Source: UBA6821 sp044236545
GTDB taxonomy: Bacteria; Verrucomicrobiota; Verrucomicrobiia; Chthoniobacterales; UBA6821
Reading direction: 5' to 3'
NCBI GenBank assembly: GCA_044236545.1
Contig: JBIIGI010000082.1
Span: 1 to 10,458, forward strand
DNA length: 10,458 nucleotides
Shown here: positions 5,114-10,458 of the stretch, piece by piece
How positions within the stretch are numbered: position 1 is the stretch's first letter
Layout: the number at the start of each line of letters is the position of its first letter
Translations under genes and position numbers: made by a program
The notes under the pieces: model-generated
Databases searched by the model: none
Seen by the model: only the letters and a program-made list of their open reading frames with translations
What the model was told of the DNA's origin: nothing

Positions 5114-6913
5114 CTACGCGGGATCAACCCACTTGTTGTGTTCGCGGATCAAATCCACGAGACGCTCCACGGCCTCTCCCTCCGGGATGTTGAACTTAAC
5201 GGCCTGCTTGCCGACGTAGAGGTTCACCTTGCCGGGGGCGCCACCGACATAGCCGAAGTCGGCATCGGCCATTTCACCCGGGCCATTGACAATGCATCCC
5301 ATGATGGCGATGCGGACTCCCTTGAGGTGAGCCGTGGAGGCCTTGATGCGGGCGGTGGTCTCCTGAAGGTTGAAGAGCGTGCGTCCGCAGGAGGGACAGG
5401 CGACGTAGTCGGTCTTGAAGATCCGGACTCCCGATGCCTGGAGGATGTTGTAGGCGAGGCGCAGTGACTGACCGGGCGCCTCCTCGCTTCGCAGCAGGAT
5501 GGCATCGCCGATTCCGTCGCAGAGGAGCGATCCCAACACGGTGGCGGAGGTGAGGAGATGATCCAGGAACTCTCCGCCACCCGTCTTTTGCAATGTATCC
5601 TTCAGAAGCATCGGATGCCGCGGATCGACGAGGGATGCCAGTAGACGGAAAGCGGCGATCGGCCCCAAGCTCACCCCGTCGCGCACGGTGATCAGGCGCG
5701 GTTGCGTGACGGCGTTCACCGCAGCGATCTCCTCCTCGGAGAGGGGGTCCACTTCGACAAGCGGCAGGTCCTCCAGAATCAGTTCCGGTTGGTAGTCGCC
5801 CAGGCCGGCGCGCTTGTGAGCGACGGCCTCATCCACCCTGCGAGGGACGACAATCGCAACGGTCTCCCCCCCACCCACGGCAACCCGACCCGTGATTCCC
5901 TCAAAGAGCATCCGCTCGGAGGATCGGCGGCTATACTCGAACAGCGGCCAACTCGGCATCACGCCGGGTGCGGAGGAGGCCTCCGCTGACTTTCCGGCAA
6001 AAGGAGCCGCGAGGGCGCGGGCCACGGGGATCTCGTGATGGCTGTCCTCGGTGAGTGAGACGCGGATCGTGTCGCCGATCCCGTCGGAGAGAAGCGACCC
6101 GATGCCGATGGCGCTCTTGATGCGCCCATCCTCGCCGTCGCCCGCCTCGGTCACGCCGAGATGGATCGGGTAATTCCAGTCGGGACCCTCTTCATCGAGC
6201 CGCGCCACCAGCAGGCGGTAGGCGGCAATCATGACCTTGGGATTGGAGGCCTTCATGGAGAAGATCAGTGCGTGAAAATTGAGGTCCCGGGCGATCCTGG
6301 CGAATTCCAGGGCACTCTCCACCATGCCGAGCGGCGAGTCGCCGAAGCGGTTCATGATCCGGTCGCTGAGCGAGCCGTGGTTGGTCCCGATGCGCATCGC
6401 CACGCCGCGCTCTTGGCAGAGTTGCACGAGCGGGGTGAATCGCTCCCGAATCCTCTCCAACTCGGCCGCATACTCGGCGTCGCTGTAGTCGCGGATGTTG
6501 AATTTCTTGGAATCGGCGAAGTTCCCGGGATTGATCCTCACCTTCTCCACCCATTTGACAGCCTCAAGCGCGGCCTCCGGCTTGAAGTGGATGTCGGCGA
6601 CCAGGGGGATATAGCAACCGAGTCGGAACAACTCCCCGCGGATGTTCTTCAGGTTAGCGGCATCCTTCACCGTCGGGGCCGTGATCCGGACCATCTCGCA
6701 ACCGGCTTCGACGAGCCTCAGGGTCTGCGCGACGCAGGCCGCGGTGTCCATCGTGTCGCTGGTGATCATCGACTGGACCCGGATCGGGTTCGATCCGCCG
6801 AATCCCACTACCCCGACCATCACCTCCCGGGTGGGGCGGCGGCGGTAGGAGAAGAGGTCGGGCGCATACGACCCGGGAAGGGAAACGCCTGCGGCGGACA
6901 CCGCGTCACTCAT
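5114..6913 (-). CDS. ispG: 4-hydroxy-3-methylbut-2-enyl-diphosphate synthase IspG, long form
   Basis: The 599-residue enzyme of the MEP isoprenoid pathway converts 2-C-methyl-D-erythritol 2,4-cyclodiphosphate to HMBPP using a [4Fe-4S] cluster. The N-terminal TIM barrel is clear: 'GGSNPIRVQSMITSDTMDT' (39-57), 'VADIHFKPEAALEAV' (105-119), 'VRINPGNF' (125-132), 'IGTNHGSLSDRIM' (175-187), and GIGSLLSDGIGDTIRVSL (270-287). The cluster domain has C506 and C509 (ACPSCGRT) and C540 and E547 (GCIVNGPGE), the known ligand set. The protein is about 230 residues longer than the E. coli type. The insert (about 290-455) is the degenerate second barrel of the plant/Chlamydia/Bacteroidetes long form. A second 'GSLLCDGIGDAILL' at 461-474 precedes the cluster domain. 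The ATG (6911-6913) overlaps the rseP TGA as ATGA, so the two are translationally coupled. Confidence 0.97.
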   Translation of the reverse strand: MSDAVSAAGVSLPGSYAPDLFSYRRRPTREVMVGVVGFGGSNPIRVQSMITSDTMDTAACVAQTLRLVEAGCEMVRITAPTVKDAANLKNIRGELFRLGCYIPLVADIHFKPEAALEAVKWVEKVRINPGNFADSKKFNIRDYSDAEYAAELERIRERFTPLVQLCQERGVAMRIGTNHGSLSDRIMNRFGDSPLGMVESALEFARIARDLNFHALIFSMKASNPKVMIAAYRLLVARLDEEGPDWNYPIHLGVTEAGDGEDGRIKSAIGIGSLLSDGIGDTIRVSLTEDSHHEIPVARALAAPFAGKSAEASSAPGVMPSWPLFEYSRRSSERMLFEGITGRVAVGGGETVAIVVPRRVDEAVAHKRAGLGDYQPELILEDLPLVEVDPLSEEEIAAVNAVTQPRLITVRDGVSLGPIAAFRLLASLVDPRHPMLLKDTLQKTGGGEFLDHLLTSATVLGSLLCDGIGDAILLRSEEAPGQSLRLAYNILQASGVRIFKTDYVACPSCGRTLFNLQETTARIKASTAHLKGVRIAIMGCIVNGPGEMADADFGYVGGAPGKVNLYVGKQAVKFNIPEGEAVERLVDLIREHNKWVDPA

Positions 6914-8370
6914 GGCTTGGCCGGCTGGCCGCCATGCTGCGGCGCTGGCGCGAAGGTCATCGTCTCGGACTTCTCCGACACGGGGGGGGACTTGCCCGGA
7001 GCTCCCCCCCGGGGCAGATCGAGCAGGTCGAAGAAGGTGATGTAGATCATCAGCCCCACAAGCAGCATGGCAAAGGCGCTCTGGATCACCTCCAGGGACT
7101 TCCGGTGGATCGGACGCCCCGTGATCCACTCGATCAGCGCGAGGAGGATGTGTCCGCCGTCGAGGACCGGAAGCGGGAGGAGATTGAGGACCGCGAGGTT
7201 CACGTTGAGCACGACGCTGAACCAGAGGGCGAGGCGCCATCCCATCGGGCTCTCAAAGAGCATGTAGTAGATGCGCATGATGCCGACGGGCCCGCTGAGT
7301 TGCTGGACGCTGATCTCGGAGCGTGGGGCGACGACGGCCGAGATCGTCTCCCACATGGTGAGGATGCTCGACTTGATCTGGATGAAAGGGTCCGGGTGGG
7401 CCAGCCGGGTGATGCCCCGCTCGTCCCAGTAGATGCCGATGCGCGCCTGAGTCTCTCCCTGCGGGATGCGGGGCGTGACGGCGACTTCAAACTCCCGCCC
7501 CTCCCTGCGGATGGTGAGCGTGACCGGCGCCCCCTTCGTGGAGCTCAGGATGCCGGCGAGGGCTGGCTGGCTCAGGAGCCTCACCCCATTGGCGGCAATG
7601 ACCAGGTCACCGCCCCGCAGTCCGGCTCCGGCGGCCGGGCTGTTCGGCGCGACACGGGCGACCATCGGGGTCATCGCAGGGAGAATCTGGATCTGGCGGA
7701 GGTTCTTCCGGCCCCATCCGCTGCGCGGCTGGGCAACCGGCTCCACCTCGACGACCTGTTCCTTCCCGTTGCGCTCGAAGCGGACCGGGATCAGCGGTGC
7801 CGAGCTCACCGCGACATTCCATGCGACGCTGTCCCCCATGCGCCCCATGCCGTTGATCCGCTTCACCGGATGGCCGTTCACGGCCAGAATCCTGTCGCCC
7901 GGCAGCAGTCCCGCCTTGGCCGCGGGTCCACCCTCCAGGACATAGCCGATCTGATTCGTGGTCTCGGCCTCGCTGACAGGACGGCCCACGAACCAGACAA
8001 CGCAGGCAAAGAGAAAGGCAAGGCCGAGGCTGGCGGCGGGACCGGCGGCGGCCACGATGATCTTGTCGAGCGGACGGGCCGGCGGAAGATCCTCCCCCCT
8101 CTCGTCCGTCTTCCCCTCGATCGCCTCCATCGGAGCAAGCTGGGGGATGGCCACGAAGCCCCCCGCGGGAATGCTCCCGAGGCGGTATTCCACGCCACCC
8201 ACGGTCTTCGACCAGAGGGGCTTGCCGAACCAGACCGCAAACTTCTCCACCTTGAGCCCACGCCACCTGGCGGCGAAGAAGTGGCCCAGTTCATGGACCA
8301 CGATGAGCAGATTGAAGAGCAGCACCACTTCGAGAAGGATGCCGATGATTTTGAGGGTGCCTAAAAACAT
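6910..8370 (-). CDS. rseP: RIP metalloprotease RseP (site-2 protease, M50)
   Basis: The 486-residue inner-membrane zinc protease cuts transmembrane substrates such as anti-sigma factors or remnant signal peptides. The zinc site is complete: H26-E27-x2-H30 in 'VVHELGHFFAARW' within the first helix, and D404 in 'LPLPVLDGGHILLALIEW'. Membrane segments are at about 7-29, 104-128, 383-402 and 428-449. Two periplasmic PDZ domains lie between: PDZ1 about 138-212 (GGPAAKAGLLPGDRILAVNG) and PDZ2 about 232-302 (NSPAAGAGLRGGDLVIAANG). This matches the two-PDZ RseP type. The C-terminus has an extra Pro-rich tail of about 35 residues. ATG 8368-8370 has no strong ribosome site. It is the first gene of an operon with ispG. 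The gene dxr, a frequent upstream partner, is not next to it here. Confidence 0.96.
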   Translation of the reverse strand: MFLGTLKIIGILLEVVLLFNLLIVVHELGHFFAARWRGLKVEKFAVWFGKPLWSKTVGGVEYRLGSIPAGGFVAIPQLAPMEAIEGKTDERGEDLPPARPLDKIIVAAAGPAASLGLAFLFACVVWFVGRPVSEAETTNQIGYVLEGGPAAKAGLLPGDRILAVNGHPVKRINGMGRMGDSVAWNVAVSSAPLIPVRFERNGKEQVVEVEPVAQPRSGWGRKNLRQIQILPAMTPMVARVAPNSPAAGAGLRGGDLVIAANGVRLLSQPALAGILSSTKGAPVTLTIRREGREFEVAVTPRIPQGETQARIGIYWDERGITRLAHPDPFIQIKSSILTMWETISAVVAPRSEISVQQLSGPVGIMRIYYMLFESPMGWRLALWFSVVLNVNLAVLNLLPLPVLDGGHILLALIEWITGRPIHRKSLEVIQSAFAMLLVGLMIYITFFDLLDLPRGGAPGKSPPVSEKSETMTFAPAPQHGGQPAKP

Positions 8371-8578
8371 GAGCCCGAAGCCTCGCCCGAGGTGGGGGAA
8401 AAATCAACAGCGATGCTTCGCCCTCCCCGGCACCCCTGCATGCCTCCCTACAGCGCCACCCCCTCCATCCACCACCCCTCGAGATGAATGCCTGCGATGC
8501 CGGAGATCAGCCACGATCGCGCTTCCCGTCGAGTGCCAGCAGTCGCCATCCATGCGGCCGCCGCAGCGGATCGGTTCT
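8371..8578. other. leader region between the GH42-like gene and rseP
   Basis: These 208 bp lie between the stop of the glycoside-hydrolase-like gene and the rseP ATG. They hold most of the tentative small ORF. A short GC palindrome, CCTCG-CC-CGAGG (8391-8402), lies 21 bp upstream of the rseP start. No terminator with a T-run follows the hydrolase gene on the minus strand. No clear promoter for rseP is recognisable. Confidence 0.45.
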
Positions 8579-8582
8579 TCAC
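8448..8582 (-). CDS. possible 44-residue small ORF overlapping the GH42-like gene
   Basis: A GTG at 8580-8582 overlaps the TGA of the upstream glycoside-hydrolase gene as GTGA and opens 44 codons to a TAG at 8448-8450. The product reads VKNRSAAAAAWMATAGTRRE, then ARSWLISGIAGIHLEGWWME, then GVAL. It is Ala- and Trp-rich with a mildly hydrophobic middle and no family I recognise. The overlap geometry suggests coupled translation. In GC-rich DNA an open frame this short is expected by chance, and there is no independent ribosome site, so this is only a tentative call. Confidence 0.18.
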   Translation of the reverse strand: MKNRSAAAAAWMATAGTRREARSWLISGIAGIHLEGWWMEGVAL

Positions 8583-10458
8583 GAGATGTTGAGGTAAGCC
8601 AAACTCCACGGCTCCATCGGGGGCAGGGTCAGAAGCCATTCATCGCCTGAGTTTCTTGCCGTGAGTTGCCCGTCCTGCCTTTCCGGGGGATGATGCATGG
8701 TGATGTTGTTGCCATCGATATTTCGGAGCTTCAGGCTTAGGGGCGGCGTGCGGTCAATGGTCAGGTTCATCAGGAGGACGCTACGAAGCAGCCCGCAGGC
8801 GGCGATCCGTGTGGCAACTGCTACTTGCGCCGCGGTATCCACAATCACGGGCAGACGGCCCCGGGCAACCCAGTCAGCCAGGGAGAGTATCTGTTCCCGC
8901 CTCGCGGAACTCACATTCGTTTCAAATCCGTTGTAGCCGAGAACGCCAAGACGGCCGCCTAGCGGGGTTTCCACCGCAACCGTCGCGAGTCCCCGAACCT
9001 TCTGCGTCGTCGGCTCCACATACTCGCCGAGGATATGGACAGCCGACCGGGAGCACTCGATGCGGAAGCCGACGGATGGGCCGGCAAACCCGAACTGTTG
9101 CCAGATCTTTCCGGCATGGCTCCCGTTCAGCGCGGAATCGGTGAACCGTTCGAAGTAGAACTCCCCCCGGCCGAATGGCACCGCGGCCACTCCCGTCCAG
9201 TCGCCCCAACCGCGTTCCTGGAGCGCATGGAGGGCCTGACCGTCGAGAATCACAGCACCGGAGAGGAGGTGACGGGCTTCCGCTTCGGTCAACCCCCTCG
9301 CGGCCTCCGCACCCAGAACGGCTCCGCAGGGGGAGACCCCGTCGGGACACATCGGCAGTCCGAGTGTTGCAAATCCGTAGGAGCTGAGGACGGAGGGTTC
9401 GGCCCACCCCATGGGAGTTCCCTTGTCTCGGGCGGGACGCTTCAGGTGTTCGCGTCCCATGACGGGGTCGAATCCGCCCGGAGTCGTCCCCTCGTTTTCC
9501 CGGAGATATCGCTCGAAGAACGGCGCCCATTTTTCGAGGACTGAAAGCTGCGACCCGTAGAACGAGGCATCCTCGTGGCCGGAGCAGACAAGCGCGTAGG
9601 ACAGGCTGTTGCAATCGCTCTGGGCGAGATACCAGGCCGACTCGATGGCTGTCCCGTGGGCAGTCTTGCCCATGGCTGCGTGGGGAAAGTTCTCAATTTC
9701 AGGGCAGACCATCTGGATGTCGGCGGGCAACGCGCGGACTTGCCGCGCCAGATCCAAGGCCTTCCAGAGGACCCCCCGAGGCGAATGGTCACAATAGTAA
9801 CCTCCTCCGGGCCGGCTTCCCATGGGGAGCGGACAGGCCTCCCGGATCGCGCGGAACACGGGATTCCAATCGCGGCCACCGTACAGGCTCCAATCAGCGC
9901 CTGCATGCTGCAGGCCGATGAAACACGCGGGCGCCGCGGCATGAGTCGCCCTCGCCAGCACGGATGCGACGCCGGCCATGCTTTCCTGACCGAATTCCAC
10001 CCACTGCGCCCGAAGATCGCCTCCGGGAGTTTCCAGGGCGCTGACAAGGCTTTCGCGGGTCCATTCCCGGTTTTGGATTTCTGAGAAGTGCGCGATGCAG
10101 GATGGGCAAAAACACCCGTACTGGACGGGGGCGTGTTGGTGCATCCGAAGATCATCATCAATCCACAACGACGAGGGCTGCCATCGCACATAGGCCGCAG
10201 TCATCTCTCGCAGGTAGCCAAGAAACCCCGGCGCACGGGGACAGTGGCTCGCCAAGGCCGTCGTGCCGTCATGCCCCACCATCCGCTGCCAATCACCCCC
10301 CGGGGTTTCTAAAAAAACATCGGCGTGACCCAGGGTATTGGCGATCTGAATGCCGGTTTTGAATCCCGCTTCGCGAAACAAGGCGGCGGCCTCCTGCATG
10401 CGGGAAGCCGATTCCGCGTGGGCTTCCAGGGAGGGGAAACCGATTTCCGAACAGAACC
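8579..10458 (-). CDS. GH42-like putative glycoside hydrolase, N-terminus outside window
   Basis: The frame is open from the right edge to TGA 8579-8581, giving 625 residues in the window. Residue numbers here start at the first in-window Met, 10397-10399, which is probably internal because the frame continues upstream. The layout resembles the beta-galactosidase GH42 group: a TIM-barrel part, then a flavodoxin-like or trimerisation-type domain, then a C-terminal beta part ending 'LPPMEPWSLAYL'. C53 in 'SHCPRAPGF' plus C96, C98 and C101 in 'YGCFCPSC' match the spacing of the four zinc cysteines of GH42. Before them 'LWIDDDLR' (79-85) stands where GH42 has its Asn-Glu acid/base. E234 or E236 in 'CPEIENFP' could be the nucleophile. 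The substrate is unknown, probably a polysaccharide or oligosaccharide. Localisation cannot be judged without the N-terminus. Its stop is 208 bp before rseP. Confidence 0.6.
   Translation of the reverse strand, partial: FCSEIGFPSLEAHAESASRMQEAAALFREAGFKTGIQIANTLGHADVFLETPGGDWQRMVGHDGTTALASHCPRAPGFLGYLREMTAAYVRWQPSSLWIDDDLRMHQHAPVQYGCFCPSCIAHFSEIQNREWTRESLVSALETPGGDLRAQWVEFGQESMAGVASVLARATHAAAPACFIGLQHAGADWSLYGGRDWNPVFRAIREACPLPMGSRPGGGYYCDHSPRGVLWKALDLARQVRALPADIQMVCPEIENFPHAAMGKTAHGTAIESAWYLAQSDCNSLSYALVCSGHEDASFYGSQLSVLEKWAPFFERYLRENEGTTPGGFDPVMGREHLKRPARDKGTPMGWAEPSVLSSYGFATLGLPMCPDGVSPCGAVLGAEAARGLTEAEARHLLSGAVILDGQALHALQERGWGDWTGVAAVPFGRGEFYFERFTDSALNGSHAGKIWQQFGFAGPSVGFRIECSRSAVHILGEYVEPTTQKVRGLATVAVETPLGGRLGVLGYNGFETNVSSARREQILSLADWVARGRLPVIVDTAAQVAVATRIAACGLLRSVLLMNLTIDRTPPLSLKLRNIDGNNITMHHPPERQDGQLTARNSGDEWLLTLPPMEPWSLAYLNIS

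Noticed and set aside
6161..7045. 294-residue plus-strand open frame opposite ispG
   Set aside because: It is an antisense shadow across the most conserved part of IspG, with no recognisable domain and no start site.
6914..7240. N-terminal extension of ispG up to 7240
   Set aside because: The extra 109 residues are Arg/Pro/Gly-rich, overlap rseP in another frame and are not IspG-like. ATG 6911-6913 with the ATGA overlap is the start.
6934..8364. 476-residue plus-strand open frame opposite rseP
   Set aside because: It mirrors rseP almost end to end and is an Asp/His/Arg/Gly-rich composition artefact of GC-rich coding DNA.
8922..9614. Open frames on both strands inside the GH42-like gene (also 9035-9544 plus, 9442-10191 minus)
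   Set aside because: They are shadows of the real frame, which carries the cysteine cluster and continues through the window edge.

Overview
The window is GC-rich, about 60 % by eye, and reads as a chromosomal segment of a bacterium, most likely from the Verrucomicrobiota. Three things point there: a secreted serine protease ending in a PEP-CTERM sorting tail, the long (about 600-residue) form of IspG, and a GH42-like carbohydrate enzyme of a type common in that phylum. This placement is an inference from gene content. No rRNA or tRNA gene, CRISPR array or transposase is visible.

Layout: (1) 1-252 (+) is the C-terminal end of an ADP-ribosylglycohydrolase-family protein. It overlaps tail to tail with an AlkB-type 2-oxoglutarate/Fe(II) dioxygenase (244-852, -). 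(2) A two-helix small membrane protein (900-1106, -) is followed by a palindromic hairpin whose centre is the annotated alkB ATG. (3) A divergent intergenic region (1107-1274) carries two inverted repeats and a sigma70-like promoter. It leads into an M29-like aminopeptidase (1275-2438, +). (4) A PEP-CTERM trypsin-like protease (2439-3401, -) meets the aminopeptidase stop to stop, with no base between the stops. (5) A 342-bp gene-free stretch (3402-3743) holds a compact repeat element: four GTTA-type octamers at each end in inverted orientation, inside a 15-bp direct repeat. (6) A 3D-domain lipoprotein (3744-4379, +). (7) A type II toxin-antitoxin pair (4500-5059, +), with a promoter placed so that the antitoxin mRNA could be leaderless. 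(8) On the minus strand, rseP (6910-8370) and ispG (5114-6913) are joined by an ATGA overlap. (9) A large GH42-like putative glycoside hydrolase (8579 to the right edge, -) is truncated by the window.

How the genes relate: rseP-ispG is the only clear functional operon, pairing membrane site-2 proteolysis with the MEP isoprenoid pathway. The toxin-antitoxin pair is a second co-translated unit. The protease and the 3D lipoprotein are both exported and face the envelope or outside. The rest looks like independent single genes.

No new multi-gene defence or metabolic system stands out. The most unusual signals are the octamer-ended repeat element at 3422-3712, the start-codon palindrome of alkB, the leaderless promoter geometry of the antitoxin, and two enzymes with altered active-site motifs: the ADP-ribosylglycohydrolase, where GGDxD is changed, and the GH42-like protein, where the zinc cysteines are kept but Asn-Glu is replaced by an Asp triplet.
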